A stretch of 64,000 nt of DNA, from assembly GCA_910577505.1 (NCBI GenBank), contig CAJTLN010000002.1, positions 124,001 through 188,000 of the forward strand, written 5' to 3'. Source of the stretch: an uncultured Bacilli bacterium (GTDB lineage Bacteria > Bacillota_I > Bacilli_A > RF39 > UBA660). A model generated the notes under the pieces. It ran no database searches. It worked only from the letters and a program-made list of their open reading frames with translations, and had not been told where the DNA came from. The translations under genes were made by a program, and so were the position numbers. Below, piece by piece: positions 51,597 through 60,044 of the stretch. Position 1 is the first letter of the stretch, and the number at the start of each line of letters is the position of its first letter.

Positions 51597-52874
51597 ATGG
51601 TAAAAAATAAAGAAAAAAAAGAATATATTTTAGAATATGATATGATTTTTGCTAATGTCTTATCTTTTCTTTTATTGATTATAGCTATAGGAATTACTGG
51701 TGTAATAATTGTTTTATTTAAGCTACCTAATAATTTTAGTATTTATTTAGAGGATAATAATTTAAGTTTTTATTTTGGTATATTTTTTATTATAATGATT
51801 TTTTGGATGGTTTTACATGAAATAATACACGGGATTGCTTATCAAGTTATGGGAGCTAAAAACGAAAATATTGTTTTTGGAGCAGCAATTGAAAAAGGGG
51901 TTTTTTATTGTAAATGTAAGGAATATATTGATAAGAAGTGTATTATGGTTTCGCTTATTTCGCCTTTTATTTTAATAGGAGTTGTTACTTATATAATTGG
52001 TTTTATAATAAAGTCTCCTTTACTTATCATTTTATCTATTATAAATATTTCTGGAGCTTCTGGGGATTTAATGATGTTTAGTTTCTTTTTAAAACAAGAT
52101 AATGATGTTGAATTTAAAGAGTTAGGTTTTTCTTCCCCTTTTGTTCTAAGAACTAGTAAGAATTTGAATGAAAAAAAATATTTAGGTATTAAATCGATTA
52201 AAGAAGTAAAAGATGAATCAGAAACAAAAGAGGGACCAGAAAAGAAAATACATATTAGTAAAGCTTCATGGATTTTTATAATAGTTATGCTAATTTTATT
52301 AATATTATTGTTTGTTTTACAAACAATAAATAATAATATAGACAAAAGTGAATTAAATGAAAATTATGGTGTAGTAGAAGAGGAAAGCGAAGTTACTGAT
52401 GCATTAGAAAAATATGATGGTGAAAAGATAGAATGGAATGTTGTTAACGATTCAAAGGTTAAAGAAATACCAGGTGTTATTTTTAGAAGACTTGATGGAA
52501 ATATTGTAGCAGATGACGGGATGTCTGAAAAAAATGTTTTTACTAATTTTTATTCATTAAAAAATGTATTTTTATATGATCTTACAAATGATAATGTACC
52601 TGAAATAATAGCATCATTTGACTGCTGTTATGGCGTTTCTATTGGAGTCATAGAAATTTATGATTGGGTTAGTAATATTACTTATATTTTTACTGAAGAA
52701 AATTATCATAAATATTATTTGTATTCAAAAAACAATAAAGTTTATTTATTAGATTGGGATTTTGATAACCAATATTATGCTTTTCGTGGAAGTTTGAAGT
52801 TAGAAGAAGAATTTATGGATGATGATAATTCTAATTATAGAAAACTTACAATAAAGCAGGAGGAAGAACTATAA
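51597..52874 (+). CDS. DUF3267-type zincin-like membrane protein with an outer C-terminal domain
   Basis: The first ~200 residues hold four membrane segments and the HEIIH motif (His74, Glu75, His78) in MVLHEIIHGIAYQVMGAK, as in DUF3267 putative zinc peptidases. A later helix (~225-245) leads to a ~175-residue C-terminal part. That part reads as an outside domain (FYSLKNVFLYDLTNDNVPEIIASFD, YYAFRGSLKLEEEF) of no known family. The fusion of the two is less usual. A regulated membrane protease is possible; no substrate is suggested. AGGGAGAG precedes the ATG. Confidence 0.65.
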   Translation: MVKNKEKKEYILEYDMIFANVLSFLLLIIAIGITGVIIVLFKLPNNFSIYLEDNNLSFYFGIFFIIMIFWMVLHEIIHGIAYQVMGAKNENIVFGAAIEKGVFYCKCKEYIDKKCIMVSLISPFILIGVVTYIIGFIIKSPLLIILSIINISGASGDLMMFSFFLKQDNDVEFKELGFSSPFVLRTSKNLNEKKYLGIKSIKEVKDESETKEGPEKKIHISKASWIFIIVMLILLILLFVLQTINNNIDKSELNENYGVVEEESEVTDALEKYDGEKIEWNVVNDSKVKEIPGVIFRRLDGNIVADDGMSEKNVFTNFYSLKNVFLYDLTNDNVPEIIASFDCCYGVSIGVIEIYDWVSNITYIFTEENYHKYYLYSKNNKVYLLDWDFDNQYYAFRGSLKLEEEFMDDDNSNYRKLTIKQEEEL

Positions 52875-52986
52875 AAAAGTAAATTACATCTGTTATATAA
52901 AAGTGAACTTATTGCATATATAAAAGTTGTGATTTAGAAAAGATGAGCCCAATTGATAATAAAAGGTATAAAATTTATGTTATAAA

Positions 52987-53013
52987 AGATAATTTAGGAA
53001 ATTATCTTTTTTT
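52987..53013 (+). terminator. Intrinsic terminator
   Basis: AGATAATTT (52987-52995) pairs with AAATTATCT (52999-53007), then a T run. Confidence 0.7.
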
Positions 53014-53014
53014 G

Positions 53015-53023
53015 TGCTATAAT
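53015..53023 (+). promoter_or_regulatory. Extended -10 promoter of mtaB
   Basis: TGC plus TATAAT (53018-53023), directly after the preceding terminator. Confidence 0.5.
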
Positions 53024-53046
53024 TTTGTTTGAATTAGGTGATGTAT

Positions 53047-54321
53047 ATGAAGTTTAATATATTAACATTTGGATGTAAGGTTAATTCTTATGAATCTGAA
53101 TATATGAAGGAACAACTAATTAATCATGGATATATTTATGAAGATGATTATAAGTCAAGTGATATAGTTATAGTTAATACTTGCAGTGTTACTAATACTG
53201 CAGATAATAAATGTAAAAAGATGATTAGAAATGTTAGGAGAGATAATAATGATGCTCTTTTAATGGTTTGTGGTTGTACAGCAGAGAATCATCGTGATGA
53301 ACTTAATGATTTAGATATAGATATATTAATTGGTAATAAGGAAAAATCTAAGGTTATAGAATTAATTGAAGATCATCAAACTAGTCATGAAAAATATATT
53401 AAATTTTATAATGATAGAAGATTACCTTTTGAAGATATGAAAGTTAATGAGTTTAATGATAAAACGAGAGCTTATGTTAAGATTCAAGATGGATGTAATA
53501 ATTATTGTGCCTATTGTATTATTCCTTATGTAAGAGGAAGTATTAGAAGCAAGGGATTTTTAGAAGCTGTTTCAGAAATTAAAGAATTAGTATATAAGGG
53601 ACATAAAGAAATAGTTTTTACAGGTATTAACACTGGTGCTTATGGAAAAGAAACTGGTAAATATGATTTAACTGATTTAATTAGAGAAATCTCTAAGATT
53701 GACGGACTAGAAAGAATAAGAGTATCTAGTATAGAAATTACAGAAATAAATGATAAGTTTATTCTAGAAATGAAAAATAATAAGAAGTTATGTGGACATT
53801 TGCATGTTTCTTTGCAATCTGGTAGTGAGAGAATCTTAAATATTATGAATAGAAAATATACTAAACAAGAATATTTAGATAAAATAAATAAGTTAAGAGA
53901 AGCAAGACCTGATATTAATTTAACTACTGATGTTATTGTTGGTTTTCCAACTGAGACTGAAGAAGAGTTCTTAGAATGTATAGATTATTGTAAGTTAGTA
54001 GGTTTTAGTAAAATACATGTTTTTCCTTATTCGAAGAGAGAGGGAACTAAAGCTGCAGAAATGGATGGACATTTACCAAATAATATTAAGAAAGATAGGG
54101 CAAGAAGGTTAATTCTAATAGATAATGATTTACAGCTTAAGTATAATCAAAAGTTTATTGGTAAGATGGTTAATGTTTTAGTAGAAGAAATAATAGATGG
54201 AAAATCTATTGGTCATACAGAGAATTTCTTGAAAGTTATAATTGATAAAGAATTGGATACTAATAGATGTTATGATGTAGTTATTAAAGAAGCTTATATT
54301 GATTATGTTAAAGGAGAATAA
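53047..54321 (+). CDS. mtaB: tRNA N6-threonylcarbamoyladenosine (t6A37) methylthiotransferase MtaB
   Basis: MtaB converts t6A37 to ms2t6A37 in tRNAs such as tRNA-Lys. The 424-residue protein has the three Cys of the N-terminal cluster (TFGCKVNSYES, NTCSVTNTAD, CGCTAE), then the radical SAM CxxxCxxC in QDGCNNYCAYCIIPYVRG, and a C-terminal TRAM-like part. The CKVN start favours MtaB over MiaB. The ATG at 53047 sits six bases after AGGTG (53036-53040). Its substrate modification depends on the t6A pathway, whose tsaC lies at 11925. Confidence 0.9.
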   Translation: MKFNILTFGCKVNSYESEYMKEQLINHGYIYEDDYKSSDIVIVNTCSVTNTADNKCKKMIRNVRRDNNDALLMVCGCTAENHRDELNDLDIDILIGNKEKSKVIELIEDHQTSHEKYIKFYNDRRLPFEDMKVNEFNDKTRAYVKIQDGCNNYCAYCIIPYVRGSIRSKGFLEAVSEIKELVYKGHKEIVFTGINTGAYGKETGKYDLTDLIREISKIDGLERIRVSSIEITEINDKFILEMKNNKKLCGHLHVSLQSGSERILNIMNRKYTKQEYLDKINKLREARPDINLTTDVIVGFPTETEEEFLECIDYCKLVGFSKIHVFPYSKREGTKAAEMDGHLPNNIKKDRARRLILIDNDLQLKYNQKFIGKMVNVLVEEIIDGKSIGHTENFLKVIIDKELDTNRCYDVVIKEAYIDYVKGE

Positions 54322-54345
54322 AATAATTAATTCTTCTTTTTCTTA
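54314..54345 (+). terminator. Weak terminator after mtaB
   Basis: GGAGAAT (54314-54320) can pair with ATTCTTC (54331-54337), one G-T pair, ten-base loop, then a T-rich stretch. Confidence 0.4.
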
Positions 54346-54347
54346 TG

Positions 54348-54376
54348 TTGAAAAAGAGAATGATTTATTATATAAT
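54348..54376 (+). promoter_or_regulatory. Sigma-A-type promoter
   Basis: TTGAAA (54348-54353), 17-base spacer, TATAAT (54371-54376), 42 bases before the ATG. Confidence 0.75.
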
Positions 54377-54417
54377 TTTATATAGTAAGGGCAGTGTTAA
54401 CTGTAACGGTGATATAT

Positions 54418-55446
54418 ATGAAAAATGATAATGATTTAAATTTAGATTTTATTGTATCTAGAAGATATAAGTTGACAGAAAGTACACTAAATGAAGTTGC
54501 GGATGAAATCCAAAAAAAATATGGTGTTGAAGTATTAGGAATAGTAGAAAATGAAGATGGTTATGTTTTTAGAGGAAAGTATGGATTTACGATTGGAGAT
54601 TTAACTTATGATATAAAACAGGGAAGGTATAGTAAATTCAATTATCATCGTGGAGTTAAGGAAAGTATAAGAGAAAAGGATGAAGCTATGAAAAGAGCTT
54701 CTAGACGCAAGTATAAGGTTCAAAGAAATAGAATTGGTGTTGCTTTAACAGCTAGTGCAGTCGCTTTATTTATAAGTATTGGAGTTATTAAAGGAATTAA
54801 TCATAACAATCAAAATCCTGAGGCTATTCGTACTGAAAACGTTGCTGTTGCAACTCATTTAAATACAATATATGATGCTAATGATTTAATATTGGTGGCT
54901 TGGGCAAATTATGCTATGGGAGGAGTTACTGACTTTTGTGAAAGTAGTGAATTAGATGTCTTACAAGGAATGAATAGAGATGTCTATGTTAATATATTTG
55001 CTCCTATTATGTCTTCATATTATAATTATTTAGATTGTGTTGATAGTCCATTACCAGAAGATATCATTGGTACATCATTAGAAAGCAATCATGAGGCATT
55101 TAGACAAAATGTAATAACATTGGATGAACAACTAAAAGCAATGAATTTAAATTCTTATACATTTGCGAGTTCACCATTTGCAGATGCAGTTGTATTTGAT
55201 GAAAATGGTAGTCTTGTTGTATCTAATGATAGACATAAAGGTGAGGTTAAAAATGCTGATGGGGATTTAGTTACTTATGATGGTGATGAAAGTTATACTA
55301 TATATATTAGAGCTGTAGATGTTCCTAATAATAATTATTCAATAACTAATTTGCCTGCTGATGCTAAATTATATAATGGTGAAACATATGTTGACTATAC
55401 GCATTTATTTAAAGTTAATGATGTAGATCAAAAAGTAAGTAAATAA
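54418..55446 (+). CDS. Hypothetical single-pass membrane protein
   Basis: The start is the ATG at 54418, six bases after GGTG (54408-54411). The 342-residue product has a ~100-residue cytoplasmic part with a small beta region (GFTIGDLTYDIKQG) and a basic stretch (KRASRRKYKVQRNR). A membrane helix follows at ~105-125, then a ~215-residue outside part with no known motif. Together with 55520 and 60045 it is one of several inward-basic, outward-acidic proteins here. The promoter and the terminator downstream make it a single-gene unit. Confidence 0.6.
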   Translation: MKNDNDLNLDFIVSRRYKLTESTLNEVADEIQKKYGVEVLGIVENEDGYVFRGKYGFTIGDLTYDIKQGRYSKFNYHRGVKESIREKDEAMKRASRRKYKVQRNRIGVALTASAVALFISIGVIKGINHNNQNPEAIRTENVAVATHLNTIYDANDLILVAWANYAMGGVTDFCESSELDVLQGMNRDVYVNIFAPIMSSYYNYLDCVDSPLPEDIIGTSLESNHEAFRQNVITLDEQLKAMNLNSYTFASSPFADAVVFDENGSLVVSNDRHKGEVKNADGDLVTYDGDESYTIYIRAVDVPNNNYSITNLPADAKLYNGETYVDYTHLFKVNDVDQKVSK

Positions 55447-55466
55447 AATGTTTATTTACTTTTTTT
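55438..55466 (+). terminator. Intrinsic terminator
   Basis: AGTAAATAAA (55438-55447) pairs with TTTATTTACT (55451-55460); T run to 55466. The left arm overlaps the stop. Confidence 0.75.
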
Positions 55467-55469
55467 ATG

Positions 55470-55498
55470 CTGAAAAAATATAGAATATGTAGTATAGT
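55470..55498 (+). promoter_or_regulatory. Possible weak promoter
   Basis: CTGAAA (55470-55475), 17-base spacer, TATAGT (55493-55498), ahead of the 55520 gene. Confidence 0.4.
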
Positions 55499-55519
55499 TA
55501 AAATAGGAGGGTGATTAAT

Positions 55520-56173
55520 ATGGATAGAGATAGTTATGAATATTCAAGACGTAAAAGTGTAAATAGATCACAAGAACAAGAACAATTAAGACAAATTGCA
55601 TATAGTAAAAAAGATATGAGAGATGCAAAAAGAGAGTCTTTTGCTAGAGGAGCAAAAGCTGGTTTAAAAAAAGGTTTTGCTACTGGTGCAATTATTGCTA
55701 TTTTAGCATGTAGTGGTTTTTCTTTAGGTAAGAATGCTATTATGACGGCTATTAACACTAACTATGATAATCCATCTGTAGATGCAGGGTATCATGCTGT
55801 TAGTGAAGAAACATTTAGAACACAAGATAATCAAGGATATTGGTATAGCTATTATGATATAGCTAGATTATATGATGCAGATACAATGGATTTTGATGCT
55901 TTTGTTTATGGAAATTATAAAAATGTTGGATGGAATGAATCAAGTAAACTTTCTTGTATGGATGAATTATTTAGGCAATTTAATATGTGTGGAGTAACTG
56001 ATTGTAGTAGTTTCTTATCTTATTGTGAAAGTAAGGGAGTATGCAAAGAAGTTGATGGTCAAATGCGAGTTGATACTAAAGCTTATGAAAGAGCTATAAA
56101 AGATTATTTAGCATCATTAAATGAAGTGCAAGAGTTAGAAGATAATATTGATAGCTTTAGACATGGAAAGTAG
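55520..56173 (+). CDS. Hypothetical single-pass membrane protein
   Basis: The start is the ATG at 55520, six bases after GGAGGGTG (55506-55513). The 217-residue product has a strongly charged, Arg/Gln-rich N-terminal ~50 residues, an Ala/Gly-rich helix (~52-70) and an outside part of ~145 residues with four Cys (KLSCMDELFRQFNMCGVTDCSSFLSYCESKGVC gives five in 30). These could form disulfides. I recognise no family. The DUF1292-like gene follows after 7 bases. Confidence 0.6.
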   Translation: MDRDSYEYSRRKSVNRSQEQEQLRQIAYSKKDMRDAKRESFARGAKAGLKKGFATGAIIAILACSGFSLGKNAIMTAINTNYDNPSVDAGYHAVSEETFRTQDNQGYWYSYYDIARLYDADTMDFDAFVYGNYKNVGWNESSKLSCMDELFRQFNMCGVTDCSSFLSYCESKGVCKEVDGQMRVDTKAYERAIKDYLASLNEVQELEDNIDSFRHGK

Positions 56174-56180
56174 GTAATTT

Positions 56181-56435
56181 ATGCAAGAGTTGAAATATAT
56201 AACTTTAGAAGATGGTATTGATTATGCTATTATTGATGAAATTTTAAATAATGGAGTAACATATGTTTATTTGACAAATATAGATGATGAAAAAGATTTT
56301 TGTATTAGAAAAGTTGATAAAAATGAGAATCCCGAGATATTGAAAGGATTAGATACAGATGCTGAGTTTGATAAAGCTTTACTTTTATTTACTAAAAAGC
56401 ATCAAAATGACGATTTGTCTCAAATAGAAGAATAA
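56181..56435 (+). CDS. DUF1292-like small protein
   Basis: The 84-residue product reads as a DUF1292 (YrzB-like) domain: a strand YITLEDGIDYAIIDEI, a second strand NGVTYVYLTNIDDEKDFCIRKV and the conserved end PEILKGLDTDAEFDKALLLF. Members are small acidic proteins of unclear role, often in housekeeping operons. It has no membrane segment. It probably shares a transcript with the membrane protein upstream and ends at a strong terminator. Confidence 0.7.
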   Translation: MQELKYITLEDGIDYAIIDEILNNGVTYVYLTNIDDEKDFCIRKVDKNENPEILKGLDTDAEFDKALLLFTKKHQNDDLSQIEE

Positions 56436-56460
56436 AATAATATATCAAGATAAAGTTAAA

Positions 56461-56487
56461 AAAGCGAAAAAGCATTCGCTTTTTTTG
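56461..56487 (+). terminator. Intrinsic terminator
   Basis: AAAGCGAA (56461-56468) pairs with TTCGCTTT (56475-56482), then T to 56487. Confidence 0.85.
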
Positions 56488-56523
56488 TGACTGCGTGATA
56501 AAATTTAATAAGGTGGTACATAT

Positions 56524-58728
56524 ATGGATTACATTAGAGGGAAGTTTAAACAAATGATATTTGAATCTGATAATGGATATAAAGTAGGTTTGTTTAGAGT
56601 AAAAGAATCATCAGAAGACATGTCTGAATATGTAAATAAAACAATTACTTTTACAGGATATTTTGCCGATGTAAATGGAGAAGATTATTATAAATTAACA
56701 GGAAGATATATTTTTAATGAAAGATATGGTAATCAATTTCAAGTATCAAGTTATGAAAGAGAAGAACCTAAAGGAAAAGATGCTGTAATAGATTTTTTAT
56801 CTAGTTCTTTAGTTAAGGGATGTGGGGAAAAAACAGCAATACAAATAGTAGATACTTTAGGAGATGACGCTCTTACTTTGATTAAAAATGACTATACTAA
56901 TTTACTTATAGTACCAGGAATATCTGAGGTGAAAGCTAAGAGAATTTATAACTCTATTGTTAAGTATCAAAGTACTGATGAGATAATAGTTAATTTAAAG
57001 AGATTAGGTTTTACTATTAATGAAGCTTTATCGATTTTAAATAAATGGGGAGAAAGTTCTTTAGAAATAGTACATAATGATATATATAAGTTAATAGAAA
57101 TAATAGATTTTACTAAATTAGATAAAGTATTTTTAAGTATTCATGAAGCTGATTCTGAAGAGAGAGTGCTAGCATGTTTAATAGAAACTTTTAAGAGATT
57201 GGGATTTAAAAATGGAGATACTTATCTTTTAAAAGAAGAAATATTTAGTACGATAAGAAATGAATTTAAGATATTTATTACGGAAGATGAATTAGATGAT
57301 TATTTATATAGATTAGAGATGAGTAAAGATATAGTAGTATGTGATAATAAATATTTTTTAAAAGAATATTATGACTATGAAGAAGATATTGCAGATAATT
57401 TAGAGCTAATAAATCGTCATAGTAAAGATAGAGTTACACATTTTGATGATTTAATAGCAGCTATACAGTTAGAGTATGATGTTAAGTATAATGTTGATCA
57501 GAAGAAAGCTATTAAGAATGCTTTAACTAATAGAATAAGTATTATTACTGGTGGACCAGGAACAGGTAAAACAACGATTATAAATTCAATAGTTAAGTTG
57601 TATATAAGAATACATAATTTAAATTATAAAGATGTAGTTAATGATATAGCGCTTCTTGCTCCAACTGGTAGAGCAGCTAAGAAGATGAGTGATTCGACTG
57701 GATTGCCTGCGATGACAATACATAGATTCTTAAAGTGGAATAAAGAGAAAAATGAGTTTCAGATAAATGAATACAATAAGAACTATCATAAATTAGTAAT
57801 AGTTGATGAAACTAGTATGATTGATACTTATATATTTGATTCTTTATTAAAGGGGCTTACTCATAATATTACGTTAGTTTTGGTAGGTGATTCTAATCAA
57901 TTACCAAGTGTTGGTCCAGGACTTGTACTAAATGATTTAATAGAGTCAGATATGTTTACTCATACTGTATTAGAAACTATTTATCGTCAAAGTGATAATT
58001 CTTATATTCCAATACTTGCTAGAGAAATTAAAGAGCATGATTTATCAAGCGAGTTTACAAAACAGACTGATGATTATAATTTCTTACATGCATCAGGACT
58101 TACTATAAAAGAAATGATACGTAAAATATGTGTTATGAGTCGAGAAAAGGGACTTACAGAAGAAGATATACAGGTTTTGGCACCAATGTATCGTGGTGAA
58201 AATGGAATAGATAATTTAAATATATTGTTACAAGATATTTTTAATCCAAAGAGTGAAGATAAAAAGGAATCTAAAGTGGGAGATATAACTTATCGTGTAC
58301 ATGATAAAGTATTACAGTTAGTGAATGATCCAGATAATAACATATTTAATGGAGATATTGGATATATTAGTAGTATAAGTACTGTTATGAGTCCAAAGAA
58401 AAAGGAAGTATTTACAATAGATTTTGATGGCAATGAAGTAGTTTATTCTAGAGAAGATTTAATCAATATTAAGCATGCATATGCAATTACAATACATAAG
58501 AGTCAAGGTTCAGAGTTTGCACATGTAATAATGCCAGTTTCTAAAGCTTACTATAAAATGCTTTATAATAAACTTATTTATACAGGTGTTTCAAGAGCGA
58601 AAAAGAGTCTTATTATAATAGGTGAAGAGGAAAGTTTTGTAATGGCAATTAATAATGATTATTCAACAAATAGAAAAACTAATTTAAAAGAACAATTAGT
58701 GAATAAATTTAGAGTAGATGAGGCATAA
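56524..58728 (+). CDS. recD2: RecD2-type 5'-3' DNA helicase
   Basis: The 734-residue SF1B helicase has the RecD2 N-terminal region (YIRGKFKQMIFESDNGYKVGLFRV, helix-hairpin-helix repeats around residue 95-160). Then come the Walker A GGPGTGKTTIINSI at ~343-351, the Walker B VDETSMID, GDSNQLPSVGPG, and the C-terminal motif HAYAITIHKSQGSEF. It lacks the RecBCD partner interface, so it acts alone in repair or replication recovery. GGTGG-like sequence precedes the ATG at 56524. A tiny membrane-protein gene follows closely. Confidence 0.93.
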   Translation: MDYIRGKFKQMIFESDNGYKVGLFRVKESSEDMSEYVNKTITFTGYFADVNGEDYYKLTGRYIFNERYGNQFQVSSYEREEPKGKDAVIDFLSSSLVKGCGEKTAIQIVDTLGDDALTLIKNDYTNLLIVPGISEVKAKRIYNSIVKYQSTDEIIVNLKRLGFTINEALSILNKWGESSLEIVHNDIYKLIEIIDFTKLDKVFLSIHEADSEERVLACLIETFKRLGFKNGDTYLLKEEIFSTIRNEFKIFITEDELDDYLYRLEMSKDIVVCDNKYFLKEYYDYEEDIADNLELINRHSKDRVTHFDDLIAAIQLEYDVKYNVDQKKAIKNALTNRISIITGGPGTGKTTIINSIVKLYIRIHNLNYKDVVNDIALLAPTGRAAKKMSDSTGLPAMTIHRFLKWNKEKNEFQINEYNKNYHKLVIVDETSMIDTYIFDSLLKGLTHNITLVLVGDSNQLPSVGPGLVLNDLIESDMFTHTVLETIYRQSDNSYIPILAREIKEHDLSSEFTKQTDDYNFLHASGLTIKEMIRKICVMSREKGLTEEDIQVLAPMYRGENGIDNLNILLQDIFNPKSEDKKESKVGDITYRVHDKVLQLVNDPDNNIFNGDIGYISSISTVMSPKKKEVFTIDFDGNEVVYSREDLINIKHAYAITIHKSQGSEFAHVIMPVSKAYYKMLYNKLIYTGVSRAKKSLIIIGEEESFVMAINNDYSTNRKTNLKEQLVNKFRVDEA

Positions 58729-58751
58729 TACCTAGTAGAGGTGATTAATGC

Positions 58752-58895
58752 ATGAAAATGAAAATGCCAAAAAATAAGAAAGAAATAATGATTTTAGCAG
58801 GTAGTGTAGTTTTAAGTATGGCAGCTGGGATGGTAGTTGGATACTTAAAAGAAAAAATGAGTAATAGCTGCTACTGCGTTATTGATGAAATGTAG
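58752..58895 (+). CDS. 47-residue single-pass membrane protein
   Basis: The frame begins at ATG 58752, nine bases after AGGTG (58738-58742). It encodes MKMKMPKNKKEIMILAGSVV, then LSMAAGMVVGYLKEKMSNSC and a short polar end with Cys-Tyr-Cys. A basic head and a ~20-residue hydrophobic stretch with an Ala-Gly-Gly face make it a believable small membrane protein, perhaps a helix-packing partner. It starts 23 bases after recD2 and its stop touches the following terminator. It resembles no family I know. Confidence 0.6.
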   Translation: MKMKMPKNKKEIMILAGSVVLSMAAGMVVGYLKEKMSNSCYCVIDEM

Positions 58896-58916
58896 GACCA
58901 AGTATTTGGTCCTTTT
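58895..58916 (+). terminator. Intrinsic terminator after the small protein
   Basis: GGACCAA (58895-58901), GTAT, TTGGTCC (58906-58912), then four T. Confidence 0.75.
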
Positions 58917-58931
58917 ATCTGGAGAATGTTT

Positions 58932-59948
58932 ATGAATGAAAAGAAACTTAAAGAAATTGTTTTATTCTTGATTGCTATAATATTGGTTGTATTTATTGTG
59001 AGATATACAAAGATATTATCTTTTATCAAGAAAGTTTTAATAGTATTAATACCAGTCTTTATTGGTTTCATTTATGCATGGCTTTTTAATCCTTTAATAA
59101 AAAAATTAGATAAGAAAAATAAAAGAGGAATTATATCTGTTTTAGTGTTTTTTGGAGTGATATTAATTGCTGGAACTTTTTTATATTTTTTAATACCAGT
59201 TTTTTATCAAGAAATAGCAGAATTAATAGAAATATTACCAGAATTATTTGGAAATATCGAAGATAAGATAAATAATATGGGATTGAAAGATTGTTTAGAT
59301 AATATATTAATATTCTTAGTAGATAATGTGCCTCTTTATTTAGTTAATTTTGTTAAAAGTTTATTTAAGTATTTAGGAGTTATTGGAATAGGTTTGATAC
59401 TTGGATTATATATGAGTATAGATTATGAAAGAATAGTTAAGAAGATATATGATATACTTCCTAAGAAACATAAGTGTGTTGTAATTAATTTAAGTCAAGA
59501 AGTTAGTGAAGAGGTAAGAAAGTGTGTTAATGGAACTTTATTTGTTGCATTTTGTGTGTTTGTTATGGATAGTATATGTTTTTGGCTGATAGGATTGGAT
59601 GCTCCTCTTTTATTTGGTGCTTTGTGTGGATTAACTGATTTAATACCTTATATTGGACCATATATAGGGGGAATTGCTGCAGTATGTGTTGGATTTACGG
59701 AAAGTAAGTTAGTTGGTATTTTAACTATTATATTATGTGTGGTAGTTCAATCTATAGAAAATTATGTATTACAACCTATTGTAATGAGTAAGAGTATTAA
59801 AATAAGTCCAGTATTAATTATTATAGGATTACTTGTATTTGGCAATTTATTTGGTGTTTTTGGAATGATATTTGCAACTCCTTGTGTTGCAATAATTAAG
59901 GTGATAGCAGAACATATAGGTGGAGTTTTAGCTAAATGTAGGGAATAA
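58932..59948 (+). CDS. AI-2E family transporter, second copy
   Basis: The start is the ATG at 58932, six bases after GGAGA (58921-58925); the ATG at 58926 touches that site. The 338-residue protein has the same layout as the 23894 copy: FIKKVLIVLIPVFIGFIYAWLFNPLIKKL at the start, then an outside loop. The C-terminal half has GLILGLYMSIDYERIV, LFGALCGLTDLIPYIGPYIGG, SIENYVLQPIVMSKSIKISPV and GNLFGVFGMIFATPCVAI. The substrate is unknown. Confidence 0.85.
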   Translation: MNEKKLKEIVLFLIAIILVVFIVRYTKILSFIKKVLIVLIPVFIGFIYAWLFNPLIKKLDKKNKRGIISVLVFFGVILIAGTFLYFLIPVFYQEIAELIEILPELFGNIEDKINNMGLKDCLDNILIFLVDNVPLYLVNFVKSLFKYLGVIGIGLILGLYMSIDYERIVKKIYDILPKKHKCVVINLSQEVSEEVRKCVNGTLFVAFCVFVMDSICFWLIGLDAPLLFGALCGLTDLIPYIGPYIGGIAAVCVGFTESKLVGILTIILCVVVQSIENYVLQPIVMSKSIKISPVLIIIGLLVFGNLFGVFGMIFATPCVAIIKVIAEHIGGVLAKCRE

Positions 59949-59955
59949 GGAAAAT

Positions 59956-59984
59956 TTGCTTTTATATGTGCTTGGTGTTAAAAT
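59956..59984 (+). promoter_or_regulatory. Sigma-A-type promoter with extended -10
   Basis: TTGCTT (59956-59961), 17-base spacer, TAAAAT (59979-59984) preceded by TGT. It is followed at once by a hairpin at the predicted start of transcription. Confidence 0.6.
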
Positions 59985-59986
59985 GA

Positions 59987-60022
59987 TTCTACCACTTAAA
60001 AGTGGAATAGAAATTATTTTTT
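59987..60022 (+). terminator. Hairpin and T run in the 5' leader of the 60045 gene
   Basis: CCACT/AGTGG (59992-59996 with 60001-60005) is extended by TTCTA/TAGAA (59987-59991 with 60008-60012) around a two-base bulge, then a T run at 60016-60022. It could end reading from the transporter gene, or lie at the start of the new transcript as a 5' hairpin. Confidence 0.5.
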
Positions 60023-60044
60023 AAAAGAGGTTTAAATTTTAATT

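Noticed and set aside
52943..53032. Frame of 29 codons before mtaB
   Set aside because: It runs through the terminator at 52987-53013 and lacks a good ribosome site.
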